Notes under the pieces: model-generated | What the model was told of the DNA's origin: nothing | Database searches by the model: none | Seen by the model: only the letters and a program-made list of their open reading frames with translations | Assembly: GCF_028885435.1 (NCBI RefSeq) | Contig: NZ_CP118522.1 | Coordinates: 620,001 to 684,000, forward strand | Direction of reading: 5' to 3' | DNA length: 64,000 nucleotides | Source: Mesomycoplasma ovipneumoniae ATCC 29419 | GTDB taxonomy: Bacteria > Bacillota_I > Bacilli_A > Mycoplasmatales > Metamycoplasmataceae | Shown here: positions 21,515 to 34,293 of the stretch, in pieces | Layout of the letters: each line of letters opens with the position of its first letter | Numbering within the stretch: position 1 is the first letter of the stretch | Position numbers and translations under genes: made by a program

Positions 21515-24500
21515 AGAAATTAGTAATTCCGGCCTTTACTAATGGAGGTTGAGCTAACTGAGTTGTAAACTCAAGATTATTTTTGTTAGGAACAGTAGCT
21601 TGGGTATCATCAAGATTTAAAGTAATTTGATTTGAAACATCAGCATCAACTGTTTTAATTTGACTAATTTTATAAGTTGTTGAAGGATAGAAATTAGTAT
21701 CTTGAGCATCGGTGACTTCTTTATTATTTAGACTTGCAACAAGTGCTTTTTTGCTAGCATCGTATTCAACATTAAATTCGTATTCTTTTTCGGCTGCATT
21801 GTCACCAGTTGTTAATGGTTTACCTGCAGGGTCAAGAGCTTTAAATTTAACTTTAATTCTTTTATTATTTAGTGATCACATTTGAACTGGATCTAAATTT
21901 AGAGTTAAATTCTCAGGTGCATATTCAGGTTTAGGAGTAGCACCTGTGCTAGTATAATTTCTAGGTGCTTGGGTTAAAATAATTCTCTCAGGTGAAAGCT
22001 CAGTAAAAGGAGTTTTGAATACTTTTTCACTTGTGCTAGCTTGAGTTAATGCACCACCAGGGTTTTGTTCCAATTTAAGTCTGTAATTTTGCTCACCAAA
22101 AGGAATTTCAAGATCTTGACCTTGAAGTTTTAAAATTTTGTACTCAACATTTGGGATTAAATTGTCTAAATCATATTCGATTTCAAATCTTGATTTATCT
22201 TGAAATCTTGTAACTTGTGATTGAGTAATTAAAGTAATTGGAATTTTACTTGTTGTTTGTTGGTTTGGATCAGGTTGAATAGATAAAACAATCGGATTGT
22301 TAACAACACGCTCGAAGTTAGCAGGATCACCTTTTAATTTAATTTTTAATTTTGCACTTGTATCTTTAAGTTCAGACACAACTAAAGACTCAATAACAGT
22401 TGGAATAATAACTTCTGATTCCAATATAGGGGCATAATCTAAATTATATTGTCTTTCAGGAACGGCAACTACAATATCCTCAGGTCTTCTACCTTTAAGA
22501 TCAGTATCGCTTGAAACACTTTTGAGTTTAAATTCAAAACCAATTTTGGTTCCTGGTTGGATTCTATTTTGGGTGTTTCTATCTAAATCAATTTCAACTT
22601 TATAAGGTGTTGCTGTTTTTGTCGTATCTTTTTGTACTTGTAGACTAGGAATTGTAACTATATCAGTATTATCATTTTTGTTTTTAATTTTAACTTCAAA
22701 TGTTGCACCTTCTAAAAATGAATTATCATTATCAAAGTAAAGACTTACATTCCCAAAAACTTTTGATCCATCTTCTTTTTTAGGATTGAGACCTCCTGAA
22801 TTTGGGGTAGAACCTGAAGCTGCAGTATTTCCTGAACCTGTATTACTTCCAGTAGTTCCGGTTTTTAAGTCTTTAACCTCTAAGTCAGCTAGGAAAATTT
22901 TTTGAACTGTTGGTGTAAATGTCAATTTTGTTGAACTAGCTAAGTTATCGATTTTAACTCCACCAATTTCAAAATTCTTAATATCGTAAGTATGGAATCT
23001 ATCAAGGTTGTTTAATTTAAAAGTAACTCTTCCAGTTGTTGGGTCATATTGAGATTCGGAAATAAAACTAATTTCTGTTTGATCCGCAGCAGTTCCAGGA
23101 GCTGAACCTGCTGGTGCAGTTGCTGTAGCAGCATCTGAACGAATAATAGTAATTGTTGCAAAACTTCTTGGAATTTGTAAAAAATGTTTATTAAAATTAA
23201 ATTCTAAAGTTGCTGATCTTCCGTCAGCATCTGTATTATCATCTTGAGAAAAATTAGTTCTCTCTTCATACTCAAACTGAGCTTTAGTTTCAAAAAATGG
23301 AATTTTTTGATCTCTAGGGGCATTTTCGACCTCAACTGAGTCAAATTTGGCAACTTCCATTCTATTTGGACCTAATACTGTTGCAGCTTGATTTCTGGCA
23401 TCAACAGTTTTAATTCTTAAATTACGATTTGAAGTTGATAGTCTACCCGGCCCTGGAGCTGGTGAGGTAGGTTCTTTAATTGTAAATTTAGTAATTTCAT
23501 AAGTTTTATTTGGGGCTAAACTAGCTTGGGCTCTAGTGTCTTTTGAATTAACATTATCAATTGTTACTCTTGAAATTGGGCCATCAGGAATAAAACTAAA
23601 TTTAGTTACTGAAGGAGTTGCAGCTCTACCTGACCCGCTGGCAGATTGGTCAAGTTTTTCGGTAATTTCAAGTTCAACTTTGTGTTTGTTTCTTCAAAGA
23701 TATTCGTCTTTTTCGTCAAATTGGAAAATAACATTTGCGGCCTCATCTTGATAAGCTCCAACTTGAGAAAAATTAGTAAGTCAAGCTTTTTCCCCTGGAG
23801 TTGTAAATTGACTTTTGTCAACTCTTTGGGTTTTATACTCAGAGAGTTCAATTTTTTGATCTTTATAAGCAAAAAATTCAATATTATAAAGTGAAGCTTT
23901 ATTTAAATTAGTTTCAAAAGTAGCAACATAGAAATGTGAGCTGCCTCTTCCATTTCCTGAATCTGTTAATTTTTTAATTGAACTAGCTTTTCTTATTTGT
24001 TCATATTTTTTAAGAGACTCATTGTATAGTTGCACTCTAAAATTATTTCTATCACTATCTTGGTCAGATAGATCTTCTGAAGAAATAAAGTATGCATAAA
24101 TTGTTGCATCAATTCCTGAAAACTTATCTTTTTCTTCAACATAAATTAACTGATCATACAAGGCAATTGGACTTGTTTGAATAATTGATGTTTCATTAAT
24201 TGCCTGGTTGTTTGATCTATCAAAAGTTGCTAAAGAATTATAATTTGAGTTAAAATCAACAAGGTTTGGACTTGAAGTTGCAACACTTCTTTTTGCCCGA
24301 CCAGAAGTTGAGCTTGGTTTTTGAACTAGTTCAACTTTTGTAATTTTATAATTATAAGTTTCAAATAATTTGTTTGGATCAATTGTCTTAACGTCAGTAG
24401 AAATATTTCTATTACTTTCGGGATCATTAACTTTAGCATTAAGTGTATTTGTTTGATTATCAACTCTTAGTGTTGTTTTAGCTTCCGGTATAATAAGTGT

Positions 24501-27500
24501 TTTTTGACCATTAGCATAATTATCTGTAAGCTCAACACTAACAGTTGAGTCAGAATTAATAATTCCATTAACAGTAGAGGTTGTTACATTTCTATTTGTC
24601 TTATCAATCCGTTGGTAAGAAACTCTGACGGTATAATTTTCTAAATATTGAGCAACTTGATCATCAAGGGTAATTTTAACATTAGCTGTTTTTTTGCTTG
24701 AATTGTAAGTTGAGTCAATTTTTTTAACACTAAAGCTAGTTGGGGTTGTTCGAAATAGTTTGTCTTCGTATTTAACTGACTGATCATCAAAGGCAATTAC
24801 TTGTTCAGCATTGTTATTATCTGCATAATTAACTGAAACAATTTGGTAATAATTTAGTGTTTTTAAATTACTTGCCCTAAAAGTATATTGTGAAGTACTT
24901 GAGCCTGCTGCAGGACGACCAATTAGGTCTGCCTTATGTTCTTTACCATCGGTAATATCAATATAATGTAATTTAATTGTTGGTGATTGAGCATCTAATA
25001 ATAAAGTTGAATTTAATGTAATTCTTAATTCAGCATTAGTTCCTGAAAGATTAACTTTTTCAACTGCACTAATAAATGAAGCTGTATCAAAAGTAGTCTT
25101 AACTGCAGGAGCTGGGGCAGATGAAAGTACTGTTGGATCTTGAAGCGGACTTGTTGAGATATTTACATTCAAAAAGTTAGTATTAGCTAAGGTTGCTGGT
25201 GAATCAGCAGGAGTACCTGCTGGAGCCGGAGCCGCCGGAGAACCCGCCGGAGCAGCTGCTTGACCCGAAGCTTGAGAACCATCTTGGAATTGGCTAGCTG
25301 TCGAAGAAGAACTGTCAAAAACACTAAGACTACGACGTGAACGAGCCAAAGGAACAAGATTTGAAGACTGACTTGCTGAGTGTGTTTTGGTTGAGTCAGT
25401 TGAAGTTACTGTGTTTAGCGGGAAGAATTTAACTACTTTTTGGTTTGCATCAACATCCGGAATAAATTCAAGCTTTGAAATTTCAAAACGACTTCCTACC
25501 GGAACTTTATTTGCTAAGTTATCTTTATTAATTCTGAAAACAGCAAGACCATCTTGGTCAACAGTTGTCTCAACACTAAGATCAGGATCGTCGGCACCAG
25601 CGGCTTGGAATTTTTTAAATGTTAGTCTAACTTTATTGTTAACTAAAAATCAGTTTTTATTAATATCAAAAACCATTCTTAGAACCGCACCATGACGTTT
25701 AAATTCAGTTTGGGCAATATAATTAGGAGTAACATCCCGTGCTGTTGTTGCAAATTCTTTTTGGTCTTCAGTTAGAGTATTTAAAAATCCAAGGCGAACG
25801 CCATTGACAAAAATATCAACAATTGAATAAACTGTATATTTTTCTAAATCTTCTAATAAAAATTTAACAGTAGCCACGTTTTTTGCTTCATCAAAACTAA
25901 TTTGAGCACCTGCCTGAGAAATTGCTCCAGTACGATTTGACTTTACAACTAATTTAATGTCTGAAGAAGCACTAGCAGCTTTAGGCCCGCTGACATAATC
26001 TTTGAAAAATTGTTTTGGATCTTTAATTTTAAGCTCAATACCAGCTTGAGTATCAGTTAAATTAGTCTGCTCAAGGGTTAATTGAGGCTGTGTTGCTTTT
26101 AATTCTTGTTCCAATAAAGTTTTGTCAATTTTAATTTCAGAAATTAAAGACTTTGTTGAAAAGAGTTTTTTGTGTTTGTCTTCAACTTCAGTTTTGTCAA
26201 ATACTACATTAATATTGTTTGCAACTGGACTTGCCTCAGGAGCTTGACGCCGAGTGCGACGAAGTGAACGAGTATTGCGAACTTGTACTTTTTTGGATAG
26301 TTTTAGTCCTTTAACTTCATAAGTGCTTGCCTCATCAAGACCGTCAATTGTAAAAATTACTTGGTTATTTGAAACAGTAACTTTGCTTGATTTTTTAACT
26401 TCAGTGTCTTTGGTTTTTAGAACATATTCAAGTTCAGCTTCAAATTGATCATTTAAAATATCATCATTAACTGAGTCAAAAAAGACTGTAAGTTCAACAC
26501 TTGTCTCATTAACATCAACATAAGAAATATTTTTAACACTAACAGTGGTTAATTGAGTTACAAATGTCTTAGGTTGATCAACTATATTTGCTGCAAAAGG
26601 AATTGAATAAATACCATTTGGCCGAACAACAGAAATTGAGCTAACTTCATATTTTGTTAGTTTTTCTAGATTATTATTAAATTCAAATTCAACTGAAGCA
26701 GAAGTTTCAGCTTTTTGGCCAGCAACTGACTCTCTAGCATTAATTTTTGCTGAAGCCAGTACTATTTTTCCAGTTAGTTTGTTAATTAATGTTAATGTTG
26801 CAAGCTGGTCTTTTTTTAGTTTTAGCAGTTCATTATTTGAGTTAGAAAATTCAACTTTAATTTTTGCTGACTGTTGTTTGTCAATGTTGGTTGTTGAATC
26901 AACCGGGTTAAATTCAATTTTTGAGACAACAACGTCAGTTGCAAATTTTAGAGTTTTTTGGTTTGAATCAGCTGTAATTTCAGCAGATTTTGCACCACTT
27001 TGGGCTAGAAAATCATTAACTATTTTAAATTTAGGACCGCTTGATTTATATTGATCATTTGTTTTTACATCTTGTTTGTTTGCCAAACTTAAAAGGGCAA
27101 TTTTAAAGTCTTTACCTTCAGCAAGACTGTCAAAAACAATCTCAGCTCTTAGCCGTCCATCGTCTAGTTTTTGAATTGTAACTGTTTTTTTAGTGTTGGT
27201 TGTTGGACTTTGAGCCAAAGCATCAACGGTAACTAGTTGAGCTACCGGATCACCATCTTGCTTAATTTCAACGTCAATACTTTTACCGGCTAAATAAGCA
27301 TCTCTGATTGGGTCAAAATAAATTTCGGCCTTAACTGAGTTTTGTTTAATATCTGAATAGACAAGATTTTTAATTTCAATGCTGTCAACATTTACAACAA
27401 AAGTCTTAGTACTATCATCTTTAAAATTACTCTCATCTTTAAAAATTAAATAATCAGGACGAGAATAGTCATTTACTGAAACTAGTTCGTATTTTGCTGC

Positions 27501-30500
27501 TCGATCAAGATTTGAAAAAGTAAATTCAGCTTCAACTTGGCCGGTTTGATCAGCTTTTTCTGTTGCTGTTGCACTTGAGGCTACAATTGCACCTGTTTGG
27601 GTGTTTTTTATTAAAAGGGTTAGCTGTTTTTGTTGGCTAGCAACTTTTTGCAACAATAATTTTTGGGCATCGGCAAAAGTTAGCTTTACTTTCACAGTTT
27701 CGTTTGCATTTGAAGTTACTTGGAAAGTCTTTAGCTCAGGAGATGAGTAGAATTTTTCAGACTGGATACTTGTTTTTTCAAGATCTGGGTTGTAATTGTC
27801 AACACTTTTTTGGAATAAAAAGCCAACAGAAGTTTGAATATCTTTATTTTTTGTCTCGTTAGTAATACTTAAAATTGAATATTCTGAACCAGCCTCAACC
27901 TGTTGGTCAAAATTTAATTTTAGTACTAAGTTTTGGTCTACAGTCCCACTTGCCTCAACAGTTTTATTGTCTTTTGAGTTCTGAAGAACAACTTTGATAC
28001 TGTCCCCGCTTAAAAAGGTATCGCTAACTGGATCAAATGATAACTCGGCTGCTATTTTATTATGAGACTGGGCAGTTTGGACTACTTTGATAATTTTTGC
28101 CGTACTTGCTACGGTTGCAAAATTACGCTGCTGGGCAGCTTCATCTTTTAATTGCTCGTTAAATTCAATTTTTTGGCCGTCAAGCAAAATCTCACTAACT
28201 GTATAGTGGCTTAATTTGTCAAGATTTTGAACATCAAATTCAACTTTGTTAAGTCCGTCTTCATATTTAATTTCATCAGCCTGAGCTGAGGCAACCGTTC
28301 CGGTTGCGTTATTTTTAAGGAAAATAACGGCTTTTTTTAGTGAAGAATTTGCTCTTTTATTGTAGTTTGGATCTTTTGTGGTAAAATTAACTGTCAATTT
28401 TGCACTGTCTTGAGTAGGCTCAGCTGAAATTGAAGCTATATCACTTAGGGTATAAAAATGAGGTAAGTCATCAGTTTCATTTTGGTTTAGGTCAATAAAT
28501 TTATACTCTAAATTATTAAAAGCCTCGTCTTGGCCTGGGGCTGGATCTAATTTGAAAAAAGTATATTTTTTTCCAGGACTAAGTTTGTCTAATTTAACTG
28601 AAAGGATGTTATTGCTAAGAACTGAATATTCAGGAGTTGAATTTTGATCTAAAGGTTGAGATTTAATTTCTTGGCCGTCTTCAGATTTAAAAATTGCATT
28701 AAATCTTTTACCATTTAAATAACGGTTGAAATTTGGATCAATATAAATTGAAGCACGAGCACTTTTTAGATCGATTGACTCAAAGTTTGCCCCGATTATT
28801 TTAACTTTTTGGAAACTAGTTGTAAATCTTGCATTTAAGTCAAGAATTCCTTCAGAACTGAAAAAATCAGTTTTTCCGAGTATTTCAACATCAGCAACTT
28901 GGTATTGAGTCTTAGGATCAAGATCTTTAAGATCAAAATACATAACAAGCTTGTCGTCTTGTAACTCGTGCCGAGTTGGACTAATACCAGCAGCTCCTGT
29001 CTGACTAACAGGAACTGAATTTTTCAAGTTAGCAAGATTTAAATTAATTGTTTCTGTTAGATTAGTAAAGCCGGGCTGACCAAAGACGATTTTGGCATTT
29101 AAGTCTAGATTTGCTTCTTGAATGTTTTTAAAGTCTCCATTAATTGTTACCTTGGCAACTGCACTTGTCTGGTCAACACTTTCAAAGCTAATGTCTGAAA
29201 CATAATATTTGACAAAAAACTCGTCCAGCGGTAAGTTTTGCTGTGTTTTTTTGTTAGGATCAAAATTGATTGCTACAGCAACCTCTGGATAGTCAGAAAT
29301 GACAATTTTTTCAAGTTTATAAGTTGTTGAGCTCTCAAAGTTTTCAAGCTCAAATTTAATTTCTGAACCCTGAGGAATGCTTGCTTTTGATTTATAGACT
29401 TTTTGGGGCTCATCTTTTTTGTGATAGTATAAATAAAGCTCTTTGTCGTTTAAAAAAGATGAATCAAGACCAAAGCCAAAAGTGTATTCAACTTTTGAGG
29501 CAAGAATTTTTGGCTCTAATTTAATAAAAGTCTTTAAATCTGAAATTGAAGTAATAAAATTACGACTTGCTGAGCCAGTCTCGAGACTGTTGTCTCAGGC
29601 CAAATTTAAATAATCATAGCCATCTCTGTTTTTGGCAAAAACAGAATTTGGACTTAGACTGTCAAAAAACAACTCTGCTAAGACCGTATTTTGTTTTATT
29701 GGTCAGCCCCCTTTGGCTCAAAAACTAATTTGGTAAGAATTTGTCTCGCTAGTTTTTCTAAAAACACCGCTAACTGGCAAAAGTGAATTATCGTCTAAAT
29801 ATAAATGCGCTTTTGTTCCTTCTAAATTATCAACTGAGACAACAGATAAGTCAACTTTAGAAAAAGTCGCACCGGTTGCAATTTTTGACTCAACAATTGC
29901 CGCTGGGGTATGAAAGTTTTTAATGAAAGTTTGGCCAAATTCAACTTTTGAAGACTCGAGCTCAAAATTCTCGATTTGATAAGAAGAACCTGGAGCTAAA
30001 TTGTTTAGGTCAAAGCTTGCTAAATTAGCGGCAAAAAATGAACTTACACTAAATTTTTGGCCTGTTAAAATATTTGTATAGTTTAGTTTTATTGGCTTGT
30101 TTTCCAAATTAGGGCTTGAGTCCAGAGTTGAAAAATTAACTGTAAGTCTTTTTGAGTCAAAACTTAAGTTTTGGTCAATCAAAGAATCAGCGCGATAATT
30201 ATATTTGCCGGTTGTTGCTTCAAAAAGTTTTTCTTTTTGGGCGTCTTGTTCGTAGTTAATCTGTGGAGCTAGGGCAATTTTTTGCATTGGCACAAGCGGA
30301 ATATCACTAGCTGGGGCAGAACTGTCAACATAACGAATTGCACTAATTTTATAATCCATTCCCGGGTGAAGATTTTCCAAACTAAACTCAGCCACTCCGT
30401 TTTTAACGGTTGCTGAATCAACATAAGAAGTGTGAATTTCCTGGGAATTGCTGAGCACATCAGTGGGTGCTGATTGATTTTTTAGGACATAATAATACTC

Positions 30501-31055
30501 TAGGGCAACTTTTTTACCCTCAAGATTAGCAGCCTCGTCGGCAAATTTTAGTGAAACTGAGGCACTAGAAGGAGTTTTGGTTTGAAAATTAATTGTTGAA
30601 ACTGCAGGCGGAGTATCGACAAAATTTGTAACATTTTGACCAAAGGCAATTACTTTTTTGGCAGAAAATCTTTTTTGCTTTTTATCATCAAGATAAACTT
30701 TTAGATAGTATCTTTTTCCAAAACTAAGACCGTTATAATTTGAAGATAGCCTCCAAGTTCGACTAAATTCATCATAAATGGCTTTGTGTGAAACAATTAC
30801 GTCTTTTCCTTGCTCATCAACTGTAAAGTCAACATTTAAATCTTGATAATTTAGTTTGTATGAATCTAAATCACTTAGGGCAAATTCAAGTTCATAACCA
30901 ATATTATCACGATTAATATGTTTAAAATCAACAATATTATATTGAAGTGTATTTCAAGACTTTAAAAGGAAAGGAAGAAAACTGAGTGAACCAATACTAA
31001 GACCACCAAAGGCAAGCAGTGAAAGTATGATTGCACGTTTTTTAGTTGCTTTCAT
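21492..31055 (-). CDS. Giant modular surface protein 2, 5' part (about 3187 residues, truncated by duplication)
   Basis: Open from ATG 31055 to a TAG at 21492-21494 reached just after the tandem-duplication junction; only TGA-Trp codons interrupt it. Without the duplication the frame would run on to 17966 and give about 4001 residues. The N-terminus has a basic start and a hydrophobic anchor (about residues 7-31). The body consists of ~110-residue modules ending in motifs such as DLDPKTQYQVADV, KLSPGKKYTF, NLDRAAKYELVSV, GLDEASTYEV; nine are visible within residues 680-1800. R-x-x-R sites followed by S or Q appear near residues 1600 (RTRRQ), 1905 (RSRRS) and 2254 (RAKRS). It is translationally coupled to an 11-codon leader frame (stop and start overlap as TAATG). 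Likely a surface adhesin; paralogue of giant protein 1. Confidence 0.8.
21515..22601 (-). repeat. Tandem duplication, copy 2 (~1087 bp)
   Basis: Higher-coordinate copy. Its variant patch (GGALTQAST in the protein) matches the variant in the degenerate segment 16058-17910, whereas copy 1 has SAQQNASSS. Three versions of this module are therefore present nearby. Confidence 0.9.
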
Positions 31056-31090
31056 TAATTTTTCTCTTTTTTTGTTAGATTTTCAGCCAT
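31055..31090 (-). CDS. 11-codon leader frame coupled to giant gene 2
   Basis: ATG at 31090 follows a strong ribosome site (AAAGAGGAGTAATT). The frame encodes MAENLTKKEKN and its TAA overlaps the ATG of giant gene 2 as TAATG. The giant gene's own ribosome site is weak (AAGAGAAAAATT), so ribosomes finishing the leader probably restart on it. The peptide is basic and Lys-rich; a regulatory role is inference. Confidence 0.6.
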   Translation of the reverse strand: MAENLTKKEKN

Positions 31091-31234
31091 AATTACTCCT
31101 CTTTTTATATAATACAGATTTTGTTTTAATTTACCTGTTTTTTGTCTATTAATGACAAAAAACAAAGCTTGAAATTATTTCAACTTTGTTTCTTTAAATA
31201 AAAAATAGATAGGTAAAATAAATTTTAGACTTTA

Positions 31235-31421
31235 CTAGATATTTCAATAGTATGTCTTAATTATACCAAAATATTTTAAGATCTAAAGAAAATAAAAAAA
31301 TATTTTTAGTAATTAAACATTTTAATAGAATATCTCGATAAGTATGACCTTATTATACCAAAATACTTTAAGATCAAAATAAAAAGTAAATAAAAAATAT
31401 TTTTAGTAATCAAAGATTTTA
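31235..31421 (-). promoter_or_regulatory. Tandem promoter repeats upstream of giant gene 2
   Basis: Two ~92-bp diverged direct repeats, each with a minus-strand TGGTATAAT extended -10 box (TATAAT at 31260-31265 and 31352-31357) and a conserved stretch CTAAAAATATTTTTT. Both face the giant gene and its leader, 170-260 bases away. Between them and the gene lies a TTTTTGTC/GACAAAAA inverted repeat near 31138-31160. No gene lies between 31091 and 31421. Confidence 0.6.
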
Positions 31422-32023
31422 GGCAAAAATTAATCAGCAAAAAAATTTTTAAAAAATGTTTGGTCAAAAATAAAATTATGTTATAATAAACTTCGCTAAG
31501 AATAATTAATAAATTTTGATATTGAATTAAGGGGGACTTGATTATGTTTTTTGTCTAAAAAATCAGACATTGCGAATTATCCATTATATTTTTAAATATG
31601 ATGGAATGCCTTAAATTTACCCGTTTAGAAATCTATAAATTTAGGGCTTTTGGTTATGGCTCTTTCAAAACTTCACATATTTTTTAGGCTCGCTGCAAAT
31701 AAAAACGAGTTTTCTATTTGCATTGAGTTTAAATAGTAGTTGTATTTTTTTATGGTTTTGTTATTGTATCCATAAATTGATTTTTTGCAGTGTTTTAAAC
31801 TAAAAAAGCAGTTTAAAAATTTCAAATTTTGCTTTTTAAGTTAAAATTTTAGCTTTTTTAGTTTGCCTTATTTTATTAATAAGTAGATTTTGCATTCATG
31901 AGTGTTAGATTTAAAATTTAGTGTTTTTTCCTTGATAGTTATTTTTCCTGAGTTTGACAAAAAAGTTAAAAAGTGCCCAAAAACCGGACACTTTTTAAGA
32001 TTATTTATCAAACAGGAAACTCG
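31422..32023 (+). mobile_element. Dispersed intergenic element, copy R4 (left end missing)
   Basis: Plus-strand copy: TTTGGTC and TATAAT (31482-31487), AAGGGGG, four-codon frame 31544-31558 (M-F-F-V-stop), hairpin GCCTTAAATTTA/TAAATTTAGGGC (a T-G wobble replaces T-A) near 31605-31650, second hairpin around the CGAGTTTTCTATTTG region, terminator-like AGTGCCC...GGACACT at about 31970-31997, and the right inverted end at 31999-32023. The first ~70 bases (31422-31491) are repeated after the right end at 32024-32090, so the copy is bracketed by direct repeats that contain the family's own promoter. Confidence 0.75.
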
Positions 32024-32135
32024 CCAAAATTAATAACACAAAAATTTTTAAAAAAATGCTTGGAGCAAAATAAAAATATTGTATAATCTCAATACTTTGG
32101 TTTTATTATGGGTTCTTTCAAAACTTAATAAAGGT
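32024..32135 (+). mobile_element. Remnant R4b of the same element
   Basis: Promoter-like segment (TTGG...TATAAT at about 32082-32087) homologous to the start of R4, then an internal deletion joining it to the family's GGTTATGGCTCTTTCAAAACTT region. It ends just beyond the stop of ackA. Confidence 0.55.
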
Positions 32136-32140
32136 TAGTT

Positions 32141-33340
32141 TCAAACTTTGAGCGCATTTTTTGCTATTAACAGTTCTTCGTTTGTTTTGATTACGAAAAT
32201 GTCAAGATCTGATTCTGGTGCTGAAATTTTTTCAATAGCGCCAAATTCTGGAATTGGTCTTGAATTTAGTTCTTGATCAAGAACTAAATTCAACTTTGGT
32301 AATTGAATTTTTGCAATTACCAAAGCGCGAATTAGTGCTGAATTTTCGCCTACTCCACCGGTAAAGACTAAAGCTTTAATGTTTTTACCAACCTTGTTAA
32401 TGTAATTAATTAGATAGTCGACAATTTTTTGCACATAAACTTCAAGGGCAAAACTTGCATATTGATTACCGTTGTCTGCAGCAGAAATCACATCCCGAAG
32501 GTCAGAAGAAACGTTTGAAAGTCCTAAAAGTCCTGATTGTTTGTTTAAAAGTGTGTCTAAATCAGTGAAGGAAAAATTAGCTGTTGTGCCTAGGTAGGTT
32601 AAAATTGAGGGGTCTACATCGCCGCTTCGGGTTCCCATGGCAACACCTGCAAGTGGCGTCATTCCCATTGAAGTATCAACTGAAGCCGAATCTTTAACAG
32701 CACACAAAGAAATCCCATTCCCAATGTGCATGTTTACAAAATTAACTGAATCAGAATTATAGATTTTTTCAACTTGTGTTGTTATATATTTGTGAGAAAT
32801 GCCGTGAAATCCGTATTTTCTTATTCCGTACTTGTTTGCTATTTGGGAATTAATTGGATATGTGTAATTAACTTTAGGGATACTTGCGTGAAAAGCGGTG
32901 TCAAAACTTGCTGATAATTTTGCTCAAGGAAGTAATTTTTTGATAGCGCTAATAGTTGCAAGCGCCCCTGGATTGTGCAAAGGCGCAAATTTTGCAGCTT
33001 CTTCAATTTTTTCTATTGCTGAATCATCAAGGCGAGCTGGAGCATTAAAACTTGCGCCCCCGTGAACAATTCGAAATCCAACAAGCTCAAATTCTTCTAG
33101 GTTTTGGACTAAATTATTGTCTTTTCAAAGTTGAATTTGACTCTCTAAGGCATCGGAATGAGTTGGAAAATCTTTGCTCAAGTTGTAGCTTTTTCCGTCA
33201 AATGTCATTTTGATTTTGCCTTCTTGAAGTCCGATTCTTTCGATTAGTCCAACTCCGAGCAAATCTAATGTATCTTTTTCAAAAATTTGTCATTTAATTG
33301 AGGATGAACCAGCGTTTATAACTAAAATTTTACTCTTCAT
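32141..33340 (-). CDS. ackA: Acetate kinase
   Basis: A 399-residue cytoplasmic enzyme that transfers phosphate from acetyl phosphate to ADP, the ATP-yielding last step of pyruvate fermentation. It has the family's phosphate-binding start (VINAGSSSIK, residues 6-15), FHGISHKYI, the H-I-G-N-G loop and GGVGENS near residue 320. Length is normal. ATG 33340 overlaps the stop of pta by one base (TAATG), so the pair is translationally coupled. Confidence 0.97.
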
Positions 33341-34293
33341 TATTTATCCTTTTCAACTTGAAGTGCGCTAATTAGTGCGGTGTAAAAAACATCTTCAACC
33401 GTTGCTCCACGTGATAAGTCATTAATAGGAGCAGCGATTCCGGTGATTATTGGTCCTATTGCCCCAAAGCCACCAAGTCTTTGAGCAATTTTGTAGCCAA
33501 TATTTCCAGCATCAAGATTTGGAAAAATTAAAACATTCGCATTTGTAGCAACATTTTCACCATATTTTTGGCGACGTACTTTATAGTCAAGAGCTGCATC
33601 TAGTTGAATTTCACCATAAGCTTCAATTGGTGAGGTTGCATTGAACATTTTTACAGCTCTAGATACGGCATCAGATTGAGGTGATTTGGCTGATCCTTTT
33701 GTTGAAAATGATAAAAAGGCTGGTTTAGGGTCAAATCCAAGTTGAATTGCAAAGTCAAGTGCGTTTTTAGCGATATCAGCTAATTGAGTTTCGTTTGGTA
33801 AAATATTTACCGAAATATCACTAAATAAGTATTTTTCATCACCTCGATGCATTATCATTACGGAAGAAATTGTTTTAATATCTGGTTTTGGTCCGATAAT
33901 TTTGAATGCAGCACGAAGAATTTCTGCAGTTGGATAATTAAGCCCGCCTATTACAGCGTCAACTTTTTTGTTTCGAAGAAGCATTGTCCCGTAAAATGCA
34001 TTAGAATCAAATTGGGCGACAGCTGATTCTAATGTTTCCTTGTTTTTACGGATTTTTAAAAATTGCTGTATAAAAGTTTGTTTTTCTTCTTCGTCAACTA
34101 AATATTGGTCGATTTCAAGATTCTCATATAATTCGTCAACAAGTAAAATTGGTCTAACTAAATTTTTAGCTTTTAATTGCTGAGCGGCTTGAATTGCCCG
34201 TTCATCATGTCCGTCAATAATTAAAACTGAACGTAGACTTTTAGTTTCATTTTGTTGTTTTAGTCGTAATTCAAGATAATTTTGGTATGTCAT
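33340..34293 (-). CDS. pta: Phosphate acetyltransferase
   Basis: A 317-residue enzyme making acetyl phosphate from acetyl-CoA and phosphate. The short single-domain form is as in other mycoplasmas. Family features include DAVIGGLNYPTAEILRAA, SVMIMHR, FSTKGSAKSPQSDAV and the C-terminal FPNLDAGNIGYKIAQRLGG. The start ATG follows AAAGGAAAAA. First gene of the pta-ackA unit, which together recovers ATP and CoA. Confidence 0.97.
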   Translation of the reverse strand: MTYQNYLELRLKQQNETKSLRSVLIIDGHDERAIQAAQQLKAKNLVRPILLVDELYENLEIDQYLVDEEEKQTFIQQFLKIRKNKETLESAVAQFDSNAFYGTMLLRNKKVDAVIGGLNYPTAEILRAAFKIIGPKPDIKTISSVMIMHRGDEKYLFSDISVNILPNETQLADIAKNALDFAIQLGFDPKPAFLSFSTKGSAKSPQSDAVSRAVKMFNATSPIEAYGEIQLDAALDYKVRRQKYGENVATNANVLIFPNLDAGNIGYKIAQRLGGFGAIGPIITGIAAPINDLSRGATVEDVFYTALISALQVEKDK

